Source: Alphaproteobacteria bacterium (GTDB lineage Bacteria; Pseudomonadota; Alphaproteobacteria; Reyranellales; Reyranellaceae). From it: a stretch of DNA of 64,000 nt. The position numbers and the translations under genes were made by a program. The notes beneath the pieces are model-generated. The model ran no database searches, was not told the origin of the DNA, and saw only the letters and a list, made by a program, of their open reading frames with translations. Shown in pieces: positions 37,831 through 47,815 of this stretch. Each line of letters opens with the position of its first letter. Within the stretch, counting starts at the first letter, position 1. Where the stretch lies: the NCBI GenBank assembly GCA_016870115.1, contig VGCH01000005.1, positions 1 through 64,000 of the forward strand, read 5' to 3'.

Positions 37831-40769
37831 GCCTTGCTCCTCGATTGCCAACCCGCCGCGCGGGCCGGCGTGTCTACGATGCGCCGGTATATAGCATGCG
37901 CCGTTGCAGCCTCGTCGGCGATGCGGGCGGCGAGACGCCCGATATCGGGTTCGCCTTCGGTAGCGGCGATCAACCGACGCAGCCCTTCCGGGGCCCGGGC
38001 GGCGTCGAACTGCGCGTCATCGCCGTCCAGCGTGAGCCTGAGCAGGCTCTGAACGTCGGAGAAGAGCTGCCGGGCCGCCCCCAGCCGCTCGTTGTCGGTC
38101 GCGGACAGAAGACCGACTGCTGTCGCACGACGCAGCATCTCCGCCGGATGTGGATCGAGGATCTCGGGGTGGGACTCGGCAGCGGCGAGCGCCAGGTACT
38201 GGGCGATGAAGTCGACGTCGAACAGTCCGCCGCGCATTTGCTTGAAGTCCCACGCTCCACGGGCCGGAGCATGCTGGGCGATGCGGTCGCGCATGTCGGC
38301 CACATCGCGCAGCAGGGCGGCGGGATCGCGTGGCCGGCGAAGCGTGGCCGCCACGCTGGCCTCGATTCGCGCGCGCAGGCCGGCCGGGCCGTGGATCGCA
38401 CGCCCTCGGGTGAGCGCCATGTGCTCCCAGGTCCAGGATGAGGCAGCATGGTAGGACTCGAAGCCTGCGAGCGAATTGGCGAGCGGCCCCGCGCGCCCCG
38501 AGGGTCGCAGGCGCATATCGACCTCGTAGAGGGCGCCTTCGTTGGTGAGCGCCGTTAGCGCCGTCACGATCTTTTGGCTGAGGCGGGTGTAGTACTGGAT
38601 CGGCGCCAGTGGTTGCGCGCCGTCTGACTGCTCCAGCCCTTCCGGGACGTCGTAGACGAAGATGAGATCGAGGTCGGAGGTCGCCGACATCTCCCGACTG
38701 CCGAGCTTGCCCAGGCCCAGGACCGCCAGGCGCGGGCCGTCGAAGCCGCCATGTTGGGCGGCGAACAACGCCTCGACGCGCTCGCAAAGCGCCGAGATCG
38801 TTGCTTCGGCCAGATCGGAGTAGGCGAGCCCGGCCTGGGTTGGGCGAACGATCCGTCTCAGTTGCTGGACGCCGACACGGAAACGCCGATCGTTGGCGAA
38901 ACGTCGGGTGGCATCGAGCACGTCCTGCTCGTCGCGCTGGTCGGCGAGCAGGTGCGCAAGCTCGGCGCGTAGGTCCGCGGCGCCGGGCAGGGGACCGAAG
39001 AACCCGTCGGACAGCACCGCATCGAGCAGGATCGACCGCCGTGCGAGATGCGCGGCGAGACGGGGCGCACTGCCCATCAGGTCGGCCACCAGGTCGAGCA
39101 GCGCCGGATTGGCCTTGAACAGCGAGAATAACTGGACGCCGGCCGGCAGGTTGCCGAGGAACGTGTCGAAGTTGAGCAACGCCTGATCCGGCGCAGCCGT
39201 GCCTCCCAGTGCCCGCAGCAGCGCAGGCACCAGTTCGGTGAGCAGCTCGCGCGCGCGCGCAGTCGCGGTGGCGCGATAGCGACCGTGATGCCAGCGTCGA
39301 ACGACACCGGCGCAGGCCGAGACGTCGGAGAATCCCAGGCCCCGCAGCGTCTCCAGCGTGCCCGGGTCTTCATCCGTGCCGGTGAACACGAGATTGCCAC
39401 CGGGGCCGGCCAGACTAGGCGCCTCCTCGAAGAGAGCGGCGTAGTGCCCTTCGACGGTGCGCAGACAGTCAAGCAACTCCTCCTCGAAGCGCGCCGTGCG
39501 CTCGTAGCCGAGGAAGGTCGCGATTGCCGCCATTCCCGCCGCATCCTGCGGCAGGCTGTGCGTTTGGCGATCATCGATCATTTGCAGCCGATGCTCGACG
39601 CGGCGCAGGAAGCCGTAGCAACGTTCGAGGTCGGCCACCGCTGCAGGAGTCACGTGGCCGGCCGCCGCGAGCGCGTGCAGCGCGTCGATCGTGCCGCGTG
39701 CCCTCAAGGTCGGATTGCGACCACCGAAGATGAGTTGTTGGGTCTGGGCGAAGAACTCGATCTCGCGGATACCACCCCGGCCGAGCTTCACATTGTGGCC
39801 GAGCGTGCTGACCGTACCGCCGCCGCGGTGCGCGTCGATCTGGCGCTTGATCGAATGGATATCGTGGATGGCGGCGAAGTCGAGATGTCGTCGCCAGATA
39901 TAGGGTCCGAGATCGGCCAGGAAGGACCGCCCGACGTCGAGGCTGCCGGCGACCGGCGCCGCCTTGATCATCGCCGCGCGCTCCCAGTTCTGGCCGACGC
40001 TCTCATAGTAGAGCTCGGCCGCCTGTACCGAGACAGCGAGCGGCGTCGATCCGGGATCGGGACGGAGGCGCAGGTCGGCGCGGAAAATGTAGCCGTCGGC
40101 CGAAGTCTCAGACATCAGCTGGACGAGCAGTCGAGCCGCGCGCACGAAATGGCGCTGGACCTGCTCGTTATTTCGGACGGCGGCGGCGTCGCGGTCGAAC
40201 AGCAGGATGAGATCGATGTCGCTCGAGTAGTTGAGCTCCTCGGCACCGAGTTTGCCCATGCCGAGCGCGGTGAACGCAGCGGCGTCGGGGTCGCCGCGGA
40301 GCTCAAGCTGGCGGTCGCGCTGGAGCTGCAGCAGGATCGAGTCGATTAGCGCCGACAATGACGCACGGGCGAAGGCGCTGAGTGCGCCGGTCACCCGCCC
40401 GAGGGACCAAGCGCCCGTGATGTCGGCCGTCGCCACCGCGAGCGACAGCCTGCGTTTGGCGCGTCGCAGGGTGGTCGCGACCTCTTCGGGGCGGCGCCCG
40501 TCGCGCGCCTCCGCGCGCAGTTCTGCCATCCCGGTGGCGATGGCATCGAAGGTCGCATCGGGCCCGTCACGCCATAGATCGGTCACGAAGTCAGGGCTGA
40601 GTAGCGCGGACTCGGCGAGGTACGGGCTGTTCCCGAACAATGAGTCGAGAAGCGCCATGCAACCCGCGTCGGCCGGCGTTGGCGCTTTCTCGCGCCAGCG
40701 CGCCCATCCCGTTGCGACGCGCGTGGTGTCGTTGGGTGCGGGCAATTTGAGGGAAACGGGCCAAGACAT
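37827..40769 (-). CDS. glnE: Glutamine synthetase adenylyltransferase/deadenylylase
   Basis: 980 residues, full length. Two nucleotidyltransferase domains are visible: G-M-G-K-L-G with S-S-D-I-D-L-I-L-L-F-D in the first half (deadenylylating) and G-L-G-K-L-G with S-D-L-D-L-I-F-V-Y-D in the second (adenylylating), with a central regulatory helical region. It controls glutamine synthetase by AMP addition in response to PII. Divergent from the YhdP-like gene across 61 bp. Confidence 0.98.
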   Translation of the reverse strand: MSWPVSLKLPAPNDTTRVATGWARWREKAPTPADAGCMALLDSLFGNSPYLAESALLSPDFVTDLWRDGPDATFDAIATGMAELRAEARDGRRPEEVATTLRRAKRRLSLAVATADITGAWSLGRVTGALSAFARASLSALIDSILLQLQRDRQLELRGDPDAAAFTALGMGKLGAEELNYSSDIDLILLFDRDAAAVRNNEQVQRHFVRAARLLVQLMSETSADGYIFRADLRLRPDPGSTPLAVSVQAAELYYESVGQNWERAAMIKAAPVAGSLDVGRSFLADLGPYIWRRHLDFAAIHDIHSIKRQIDAHRGGGTVSTLGHNVKLGRGGIREIEFFAQTQQLIFGGRNPTLRARGTIDALHALAAAGHVTPAAVADLERCYGFLRRVEHRLQMIDDRQTHSLPQDAAGMAAIATFLGYERTARFEEELLDCLRTVEGHYAALFEEAPSLAGPGGNLVFTGTDEDPGTLETLRGLGFSDVSACAGVVRRWHHGRYRATATARARELLTELVPALLRALGGTAAPDQALLNFDTFLGNLPAGVQLFSLFKANPALLDLVADLMGSAPRLAAHLARRSILLDAVLSDGFFGPLPGAADLRAELAHLLADQRDEQDVLDATRRFANDRRFRVGVQQLRRIVRPTQAGLAYSDLAEATISALCERVEALFAAQHGGFDGPRLAVLGLGKLGSREMSATSDLDLIFVYDVPEGLEQSDGAQPLAPIQYYTRLSQKIVTALTALTNEGALYEVDMRLRPSGRAGPLANSLAGFESYHAASSWTWEHMALTRGRAIHGPAGLRARIEASVAATLRRPRDPAALLRDVADMRDRIAQHAPARGAWDFKQMRGGLFDVDFIAQYLALAAAESHPEILDPHPAEMLRRATAVGLLSATDNERLGAARQLFSDVQSLLRLTLDGDDAQFDAARAPEGLRRLIAATEGEPDIGRLAARIADEAATAHAIYRRIVDTPARAAGWQSRSKA

Positions 40770-40830
40770 TGCGGGGGAGGGTCCGGTAAGTTGCCGGAAG
40801 ACGTAGAGTCAGGAACGCGGAAGTACGGGT

Positions 40831-43800
40831 TTGGTCAAGCGGACTTATCGATTTCTCGCCAGATTGCTCATCGCCGCGCTGGTTTGCACCAGCGCCCTCG
40901 CGGTTGTCGTGGCGCTGCGGCTGATGTCGGGCCCGATGGAGCTCGAGTTCCTGAAGGACCGGCTGCGACACACCATCGACACGGCTTCCGGCAAGGTCGC
41001 AGTCGATGCGGAGCGCGTCATGGTGGAGTGGGGTGGCCTCGGTCACCCCGTGCGGCTCACGCTCGTGGATATCGCGGCACGTGACGACAACGGGCGTGTC
41101 CTGGCGTCGGCACCTTCGCTCGCCGTCGATTTCGACGCCGGAACGCTGATCTCCGGTCAGTTCGCGCCGCGTGCCGCCATCATTTCGGGACTGACAGTCG
41201 GCGCGACAATCGGGGGCGGTGGCGCGCTGAGCCTGTCGGCTCCTGCACCCGGCGCAGCCGCGCAGGGTGGCGCCCTGCCATTGCTGATCGAGCAGCTGAG
41301 TGGCGCATCGGGAGGCCCGGGTTTCCTCGGCAGTCTGGACCGCGTCGAGGTTGAGCGCGCGCAACTGGTGCTGCGTGACAGTGTGACCGGCCTCGTTCTC
41401 AATGCACCGGACGCGCGCGCGACCTTGTCGCGCGAGCGCGATGGCGTCGCAATCGCGGCGCGGGCGCGCTTCGGCGGCGGCGCGACACCCGTCTCCGTCT
41501 CGCTCCGGGCGCAGTACGCACGCGATCGTTCGGGGTTCACCTTCAGCGCCGACCTGGAAGGCGTCCGTCCTAGCCTGCTGGCCGGCGAATCGGGCGATCT
41601 CGCGCTTCTTGGCGGCTTCGACTTGCCGCTATCGGGGCGGGTCGCCGGCCAAGGCGCGGGCGATGGAACCTTGGGGGAGATTGCGGTTGCATTGCGCGGT
41701 AACGACGGACGCCTTTCCTTGCCCGGTCAACTCGCCGGACCGCTGGCGATCGATCAGGCACGGGCGCGCATCGCGGTCGACGTCGCGGCACGCCGCCTGC
41801 GCATCGAGGAATTCGACGTTGATTTCGCCGGGCCGCGGCTGTCGCTTAACGGCGCAGCGATGCTGGGCGAGTCTGGCGCCACGCCATTCCAACTCGAGGT
41901 CGACTTTGCGCTGACGGGCGTGCCGACGTCGCGTGTCGGGGAATTCTGGTCGCCGGCGTTGGCCGCTGGCGGGCGACGCTGGGCGTTGGCAAATCTGTCG
42001 GACGGCGACGTCGCCCTGTCCGGCAAGGTGGCGCTGGCAGGCGACAGACCCGACACGGCGCAAGTGATGGCGAACACCGCCATGCTGGCCTTCAGAGGCG
42101 TAACGGTCCGCTACATGCCCGACATGCCCCCCGTGGAGCACGCCGAGGGACATGCCCGCTTCATCGGTTCGGATATCCGGTTTGAGATCGCAAGCGGTCG
42201 TGGGGCCGGTCTGACGGTCACGCGGGGCACCGTGGATCTCACGGGACTGGACGCAGCCGAGCAGAACGCCGCCATCGACCTCACGATCGTGGCTCCCGCG
42301 CCGACGGTCCTCGAGTTTCTGGCCCAGCCGAAGCTCGGATTGCCGCGCGATGTCCTGTTCGATCCGAAGCGGATCGCCGGCGACGCGACAGTGCGTGTGA
42401 AACTCGGGCTGCCGCTGCTTGACGCGCTCAAGGTGGACGATATCCGCATCGAGGCTGGCGCCGACGTGAGTGCGTTCGGCTTGAAGCAGGCGCTTGGCAA
42501 CGCCGACCTCTCCGACGGCAAGATGCAGCTCGACTACGGTCCTGGCGAACTGCGCGTGTCGGGTCAGGCGACGCTGGACGGGCATCCCGCCGAGATACAA
42601 TGGCGTGAACTGTTCGGGCCGCGCCCGCCATTTCGGCGCCGCTACGAACTCAAAGGAACTTTCCCGTCAAACCTGAGCGCGAAAGCCGGGCTGCCGTCGC
42701 TTGAGCCCCATGTCGTGGGCCCGGTCGGCGCATCCGTAAGCTACCAGGTCGCGGTGAACGGCACGGCCGAAGTCGCGACGCGACTGGACATCAAGGCAGC
42801 ACGCGCGACCATCCCGCAGCTCGACTGGACAAAGGCGGCTGGCGCCGACGGCTTGCTAACGTCACTCGCCCGACTAAGTCCGGGCGCGAAGCTCGCGTCT
42901 GTCGATTTCGACGGGCGCGCGGCCGGACTGTCCGCGCGGGGGCAGGCGCGCTTCGCCACCGACGGCGCGCTGCAACAACTCGCCCTCCAGCAACTCGCCA
43001 TCGGGCGCAGCGATCTTGCGATCGATTGGAGGCCGACCACGGATGGAATGGAGGTCGGCCTGCGCGGCCGCGCGCTCGAGTGGGGACGAGTTCGCGAGTT
43101 TCTGCGTGCCCGCGACCGCGAGCAGTCGGCAACGGGCGCGGTCGCCGGCCCCCCGCGCCGGGTCGGGCTCACGCTGGGCATCGATCAGGTCGTGCTGGAG
43201 CGCGGCACAGCGGGTTCGCTCACCGGCAGCGTGACCGTGTTGGGGGATCGCATCCAGCGGGCCGACCTCTCGCTCGGTGGGGGCGGTGGTTCATCGTTCA
43301 AGGTGGCGCCGGCCGGAGCCGTCCGAAGCGTCGCGCTCTACATCGCCGACTTCGGTGCCCTGCTGCGCTCGGCAGGGTGGCTCGATGGCTTCGGCGGCAG
43401 TTGGTTCTACTTCGACGGTCGCTTCGAGGACCAGCAGGCCGGCGCGCCATTGGTCGGAAAGGTGAAGCTCGGCCCGTACCGGTTCCTGCGCTCGCCAGGG
43501 CGGGAAGGTGTCGGCAATCTGAACAGCACCATCGATGCGCTCTATAGAGCCGGCAATGCCGAGCAGCAGTTCGAGCACTTCGATGCCGACATCTCCAAGG
43601 CCGGCGACCGGCTCTCGCTCGTTCGCGCCGCCACCCACGGTCCGTCGATCGGCCTCACCGCGCGCGGAACGATCGACCTCGCGAGCGACACGCTCAATCT
43701 CGCGGGGATCGTCGTGCCTGGCTTCGCGATCAACAATCTGCTGAGCAACGTACCGCTGCTGGGGCCGCTCCTGACCGGGGGCCGCGACGGGGGCTTGTTT

Positions 43801-43962
43801 GCGATTCCCTACCGGCTGGAGGGGCCGATCGACGATCCCAAGACGACGCTGAGCGCCGTCGGGGCGATTGCGCCCGGCGCGTTGCGCGAGTTGCTCACCG
43901 CACCGGTGGATCCCACCGCGCCGCCGCCGCCGGGCAGGCCGGCTTCCGAGCGCGCGCCCTGA
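40831..43962 (+). CDS. AsmA/YhdP-like envelope protein (DUF3971)
   Basis: 1043 residues, beginning at a TTG (40831), as no better start is present. The N-terminal anchor (residues 7-30) is followed by a very long beta-rich chain with repeating pattern characteristic of AsmA/YhdP bridge proteins that carry phospholipids between membranes. The C-terminal part has Y-I-A-D-F-G-A-L-L-R, D-L-A-S-D-T-L-N-L-A-G-I-V-V-P-G and L-L-S-N-V-P-L-L-G-P-L, as in YhdP. Ends with a Pro-rich tail. Confidence 0.9.
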   Translation: MVKRTYRFLARLLIAALVCTSALAVVVALRLMSGPMELEFLKDRLRHTIDTASGKVAVDAERVMVEWGGLGHPVRLTLVDIAARDDNGRVLASAPSLAVDFDAGTLISGQFAPRAAIISGLTVGATIGGGGALSLSAPAPGAAAQGGALPLLIEQLSGASGGPGFLGSLDRVEVERAQLVLRDSVTGLVLNAPDARATLSRERDGVAIAARARFGGGATPVSVSLRAQYARDRSGFTFSADLEGVRPSLLAGESGDLALLGGFDLPLSGRVAGQGAGDGTLGEIAVALRGNDGRLSLPGQLAGPLAIDQARARIAVDVAARRLRIEEFDVDFAGPRLSLNGAAMLGESGATPFQLEVDFALTGVPTSRVGEFWSPALAAGGRRWALANLSDGDVALSGKVALAGDRPDTAQVMANTAMLAFRGVTVRYMPDMPPVEHAEGHARFIGSDIRFEIASGRGAGLTVTRGTVDLTGLDAAEQNAAIDLTIVAPAPTVLEFLAQPKLGLPRDVLFDPKRIAGDATVRVKLGLPLLDALKVDDIRIEAGADVSAFGLKQALGNADLSDGKMQLDYGPGELRVSGQATLDGHPAEIQWRELFGPRPPFRRRYELKGTFPSNLSAKAGLPSLEPHVVGPVGASVSYQVAVNGTAEVATRLDIKAARATIPQLDWTKAAGADGLLTSLARLSPGAKLASVDFDGRAAGLSARGQARFATDGALQQLALQQLAIGRSDLAIDWRPTTDGMEVGLRGRALEWGRVREFLRARDREQSATGAVAGPPRRVGLTLGIDQVVLERGTAGSLTGSVTVLGDRIQRADLSLGGGGGSSFKVAPAGAVRSVALYIADFGALLRSAGWLDGFGGSWFYFDGRFEDQQAGAPLVGKVKLGPYRFLRSPGREGVGNLNSTIDALYRAGNAEQQFEHFDADISKAGDRLSLVRAATHGPSIGLTARGTIDLASDTLNLAGIVVPGFAINNLLSNVPLLGPLLTGGRDGGLFAIPYRLEGPIDDPKTTLSAVGAIAPGALRELLTAPVDPTAPPPPGRPASERAP

Positions 43963-43968
43963 GCGTCC

Positions 43969-45222
43969 TCAAACGGCGCGCACCAGAACGTGGCGCTTGC
44001 GTCCGGCCGAGAGCTTCAGCGTGCCACCGGCGTCTAGGTCGGCCTCGCCAACCGCCGTGATATCGCTCGCCAGCACCTTGTCGTTGAGCCGCGCACCGCC
44101 GCCCTTGATCAGTTTGCGTGCCTCGGTGCGGCTCTCGGCGAGGCCCGCCTCGTGCAGCAGCTCGAACGCCGGGATGCCGACCTTGAGGCGCGCGTGCGCC
44201 ACCTGAACGGTGGGCAGTGTATCGGCCCGCGCGCCTTCCTCGAACGTCCTGCGGGCCGTCTCCGCTGCCGTGCCGGCTGCGTCGGCACCGTGCGCCAGCG
44301 TTGTCACTTCGGTGGCGAGGATTTTCTTTGCCTCGTTGACCTCCTGCCCGCCAAGCGCCTCCAGCCTCGCGACCTCCGCGAGCGGCAGGTCGGTGAAGAG
44401 CTTGAGGAACCGGCCGACATCGGCGTCCTCGCAATTCCGCCAATACTGCCAGAACTCCCAAGGCGAGAGCCTGTCAGGGTTCAGCCAAACGGCGCCGGCA
44501 GCACTCTTGCCCATCTTGGCGCCGGAGGCGGTGGCGAGCAGGGGCGACGTGAGCGCGAACAGCTCGGCGCCCTCGACGCGCCGCCCGAGGTCGGCGCCCA
44601 TAACGATGTTGCCCCACTGGTCCGAGCCGCCCATCTGCACGATGCATTTGTGCCGACGGTACAGCTCCACGAAATCGTAGGACTGCAGGATCATGTAGTT
44701 GAACTCGAGGAACGACAGCGGCTGGTCGCGTTCCAGGCGCAAGCGAACCGAGTCCATGGTCAGCATCCGGTTCACTGAAAAGTGCCGGCCGACATCGCGC
44801 AGCAGGGGAATGTACAGCAGTCCATCAAGCCAGTCGGCGTTGTTGGCCATCACCGCGTCGGTGGGACCGTCGCCGAATCGCAGGTAGTTCGCGAAGCTGC
44901 GCTTGATCGTCGCCATGTTGGCATCGATCTGCTGCGATGTGAGGAGCTGGCGCGTCTCGTCGCGGCCGGACGGGTCGCCGACCTTGGTCGTGCCGCCGCC
45001 CATCAACGCGATCGGCTTGTGGCCGGTCTTCTGCCACCAGCGCAGCAGCATGATCTGCAGCAAATGGCCGACATGGAGAGAGTCGGCCGTGCAGTCGAAG
45101 CCGATATAGGCCGTGCGCGCGCCGCTCGCGAGGAGCGTGTCCAGCCGCTCAAGGTCGCTGCATTGGTGGACCATGCCGCGCTCGTGCACGACCCGCATGA
45201 AGTCCGACTTGAAGCCCGTCAT
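43969..45222 (-). CDS. tyrS: Tyrosyl-tRNA synthetase
   Basis: 417 residues from ATG 45222; the frame runs open far upstream but overlaps anmK there. Class I synthetase: HIGH-like [28 protein letters not shown] and the KMSKS-like G-A-K-M-G-K-S. A C-terminal S4 RNA-binding domain is present ([11 protein letters not shown]). Divergent from anmK, a pairing I recall as common in alphaproteobacteria. Confidence 0.98.
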   Translation of the reverse strand: MTGFKSDFMRVVHERGMVHQCSDLERLDTLLASGARTAYIGFDCTADSLHVGHLLQIMLLRWWQKTGHKPIALMGGGTTKVGDPSGRDETRQLLTSQQIDANMATIKRSFANYLRFGDGPTDAVMANNADWLDGLLYIPLLRDVGRHFSVNRMLTMDSVRLRLERDQPLSFLEFNYMILQSYDFVELYRRHKCIVQMGGSDQWGNIVMGADLGRRVEGAELFALTSPLLATASGAKMGKSAAGAVWLNPDRLSPWEFWQYWRNCEDADVGRFLKLFTDLPLAEVARLEALGGQEVNEAKKILATEVTTLAHGADAAGTAAETARRTFEEGARADTLPTVQVAHARLKVGIPAFELLHEAGLAESRTEARKLIKGGGARLNDKVLASDITAVGEADLDAGGTLKLSAGRKRHVLVRAV

Positions 45223-45297
45223 CTCGCCGTCCGGCCGGTTTGTTCGCGAAGGGGCCGGGGTGTAACACGGGCTCGCCAGCGTCTCAACGGACCCGCC

Positions 45298-46413
45298 ATG
45301 CCGACTGCCGATCTTGCCGCGCTCGCCGCCCGCCGCCCGCTGGGAGTCCTCGGCCTGATGAGCGGCACGTCGCTGGATGGCGTCGATCTCGCCTGGATCG
45401 AGACTGACGGCGAGCGTTTGCTGCGGACCGGCCCCGCTTTGACCGTCCCCTACGACGAGGCGACGCGCGCCGCGGTGCGTGCCGTATTCGGACACCGCGA
45501 ACGCTGCGAGGCTACCGATGCCGCCGAGATCGCGGTCACGCGCGCTCACATCGACGCGGTCGCGCGCTGGCGGGCGTTGCATGACGCGGCGTTCGCCGTC
45601 GACCTGGTCGGCTTCCATGGCCAGACAATCACCCATCGTCCGGAGGAGCGATTCACGTGGCAGTTGGGAGATGGCGCGGGGCTCGCGCGCACGCTCAATC
45701 TGCCGGTGGTATTCGATCTGCGCGCCGCCGACGTCGCGGCGGGCGGGCAGGGGGCGCCGTTGGTGCCCGTGTTCCACGCCGCGCTCGTCGCCGACGAACC
45801 TCGTCCGGTGGCGGTGCTGAATGTTGGTGGCGTTGCCAATGTCACCTGGGTGGGCTCCGGTGGCGGACTGCTCGCCTTCGACACCGGCCCCGGCAACGCA
45901 CCGATCGACGATTGGTGTCGCAGCCGCGCCGGCACGGCATTCGATCTGGACGGCGCGCTCGCGGCATCGGGCCAGATCGATTCGCGACGATTGGAGCGCT
46001 TTTGTGAGAATCGCTACTTCGCGCGGCGTCCGCCGAAGTCGCTCGATCGCGGCGATTTCGGATCCGCGTGGGTCGAGGGGCTCGGTGCTGCCGATGGCGC
46101 CGCGACCCTTACCCGGGCGACAGCGCGCGCGGCGGCCCTGGCGAGCCGCCATTTTCCGGCGCCGGTGACTCGCTGGATTGTTTGCGGCGGCGGCGCGCGC
46201 AACCCGGTCCTGATGAAAGATCTCGCCGGGGAGACGGGCGACGAGGTGGTGGCGGCAAGCGCACGTGGGTGGGATGGCGACGCGCTCGAGGCACAGGCCT
46301 TCGCGTTTCTCGCCGTCCGCTCCGTGCGCGGCCTGCCGCTCAGTTTTCCAACAACCACGGGCGTGCCCGGCCCGATGTGTGGCGGCCGGCTTGCCTTGCC
46401 GCCCGGGAGCTGA
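45298..46413 (+). CDS. anmK: Anhydro-N-acetylmuramic acid kinase
   Basis: 371 residues from ATG 45298; an open extension upstream lies antisense in tyrS. Recycles peptidoglycan by converting anhMurNAc plus ATP to MurNAc-6-phosphate. The signature [12 protein letters not shown] begins at residue 19; further motifs are [24 protein letters not shown] and C-G-G-G-A-R-N. The end lies 3 bp from the convergent hydrolase gene. Confidence 0.97.
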   Translation: MPTADLAALAARRPLGVLGLMSGTSLDGVDLAWIETDGERLLRTGPALTVPYDEATRAAVRAVFGHRERCEATDAAEIAVTRAHIDAVARWRALHDAAFAVDLVGFHGQTITHRPEERFTWQLGDGAGLARTLNLPVVFDLRAADVAAGGQGAPLVPVFHAALVADEPRPVAVLNVGGVANVTWVGSGGGLLAFDTGPGNAPIDDWCRSRAGTAFDLDGALAASGQIDSRRLERFCENRYFARRPPKSLDRGDFGSAWVEGLGAADGAATLTRATARAAALASRHFPAPVTRWIVCGGGARNPVLMKDLAGETGDEVVAASARGWDGDALEAQAFAFLAVRSVRGLPLSFPTTTGVPGPMCGGRLALPPGS

Positions 46414-46416
46414 GGC

Positions 46417-47091
46417 TCAGGCTTCCTTGTTGCTGGTCGCGCGGCCCGGCGGGTTGCGCAGGGACTTGTCGACGTACTTGTCGACATCGACGGCGAGCTT
46501 GTCGAGCGAGTCGTGGAAAAAGTGGTTCGCGCCTTTCACCGTGCGCGACTCAACCGTAATGCCCTTCTGCAACGACAGGCGCGCAGCCAGCTTCTGGATG
46601 TCGGCGAGCGGCACCACCTCGTCCTTTTCGGCGCCAACGATCAGGCCGGACGACGGGCAGGGGGCGAGGAAGCCGAAATCGTAGGAGTTGGCCGGTGGCG
46701 CGACCGAGATGAAGCAATCGATCTCTGGCCGGCGCATCAGCAGTTGCATGCCGATCCAGGCACCGAAGCTGTAGCCCGCGATCCAGCAGGACTTGGCATC
46801 GGCGTTCATGTTCTGGATCCAGTCCAGCGCTGCCGCCGCGTCGCTCAGCTCGCCCATGCCATTGTCAAAGCGGCCCTGGCTGCGGCCGACGCCACGCGTG
46901 TTGAAGCGCAGGACCGAGAAGCCGCGATTGACGAAGACGTGGAACAGCGAGAACACCACCTTGTGGTTCATGGTCCCGCCATATTGCGGATGAGGGTGCA
47001 GCACGACGGCGATCGGGGCGTGCTCCTCCTTGCTCTGGTGGTAGCGACCCTCTAGCCGGCCCTCCGGACCCGTGAACATCACATCAGGCAT
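46417..47091 (-). CDS. Alpha/beta hydrolase, dienelactone-hydrolase-like
   Basis: 224 residues from ATG 47091. An alpha/beta hydrolase fold with H-P-H-P-Q-Y-G-G-T-M, F-N-T-R-G-V-G-R-S-Q-G, the nucleophile elbow G-Y-S-F-G-A-W and a C-terminal catalytic His in A-N-H-F-F-H. Related proteins of about 220 residues are widespread, with unclear substrates (CocE/NonD-like or thioesterase-like). It is transcribed divergently from iscR across a 231-bp gap. Confidence 0.93.
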   Translation of the reverse strand: MPDVMFTGPEGRLEGRYHQSKEEHAPIAVVLHPHPQYGGTMNHKVVFSLFHVFVNRGFSVLRFNTRGVGRSQGRFDNGMGELSDAAAALDWIQNMNADAKSCWIAGYSFGAWIGMQLLMRRPEIDCFISVAPPANSYDFGFLAPCPSSGLIVGAEKDEVVPLADIQKLAARLSLQKGITVESRTVKGANHFFHDSLDKLAVDVDKYVDKSLRNPPGRATSNKEA

Positions 47092-47158
47092 CGCCACTCC
47101 GCATCTGGCCGACGGCCGGTCGCTCTCGCGCCGCCCGGAAGGCGGGATAGACCGATAC

Positions 47159-47268
47159 TTGACCAAAAGCGTCGGACTTACTAAATCCGAGTCAATTGCT
47201 TGGTTTTTCCCGGGGAACCCTGCCGCGCGAGCCGGTATAGCATCGTCAACGCCTTGGTTTTCAACCAA
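47159..47268. promoter_or_regulatory. iscR upstream region with two inverted repeats
   Basis: Between the hydrolase and iscR two dyads stand out: TCGGA (47172-47176) with TCCGA (47186-47190), inside an AT-rich segment containing TTACTAAAT; and TTGGTT-TTC-AACCAA at 47254-47268. A TTGACC (47159-47164) and a TATAGC (47236-47241) are possible but weak promoter elements. IscR autoregulation through one of these is likely by analogy; which repeat is the site is unknown. Confidence 0.5.
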
Positions 47269-47322
47269 ATTTGGCGGTGGCCGGTGGGCAGAAGGGCAGT
47301 CACTCCGGACGAAGGAGGATGC

Positions 47323-47799
47323 GTGAAGCTCAGCACCAAGGGGCGCTATGCCGTCATGGCGATGGTGGATCTATCCCGCCATGCGCAGAACAAGCCCGTT
47401 TCCCTGTCCGACATCGCCTCCCGACAGGAGATATCCCTGTCCTATCTGGAACAGCTGTTCGCACGGCTGCGTCGGGCCGGTCTCGTGAAGAGCGTGCGGG
47501 GACCGGGAGGCGGCTATCGTCTGGCGCGGGGCGCCGACGAGATCCGGGTGTCCGAAATCATACTGGCGGTCGATGAGCCGATCACCGCTACCCGGTGCGC
47601 CGACTTGGGCGGCGTTGGCTGTCGCACCGACCGCAGCAAGTGCCTGACCCACGATCTGTGGGAGGAGCTGGGCAACCAGATCCACCTGTTCCTGAGCTCG
47701 GTCACGCTCCAGGACGTGCTGGATCGCAAGATCGGCCCACGCCTTGAGTTGGCCCCAGTTCTGCCAGCCGGGGTCGGCGGATCGATGGCCGTCTCCTGA
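47323..47799 (+). CDS. iscR: Fe-S cluster-sensing Rrf2 regulator IscR
   Basis: 158 residues from GTG 47323, with AAGGAGG 4 nt upstream. The winged-helix part (S-T-K-G-R-Y-A-V-M-A-M, E-I-S-L-S-Y-L-E-Q-L-F, G-P-G-G-G-Y-R-L) is followed by cluster ligands Cys92, Cys100 and Cys107 with His110 in C-L-T-H, the full [2Fe-2S] ligand set. It should repress the operon when holo. Followed by the NifS-like gene after 16 bp. Confidence 0.96.
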   Translation: MKLSTKGRYAVMAMVDLSRHAQNKPVSLSDIASRQEISLSYLEQLFARLRRAGLVKSVRGPGGGYRLARGADEIRVSEIILAVDEPITATRCADLGGVGCRTDRSKCLTHDLWEELGNQIHLFLSSVTLQDVLDRKIGPRLELAPVLPAGVGGSMAVS

Positions 47800-47815
47800 T
47801 AGGTCCCGCCGCGCC

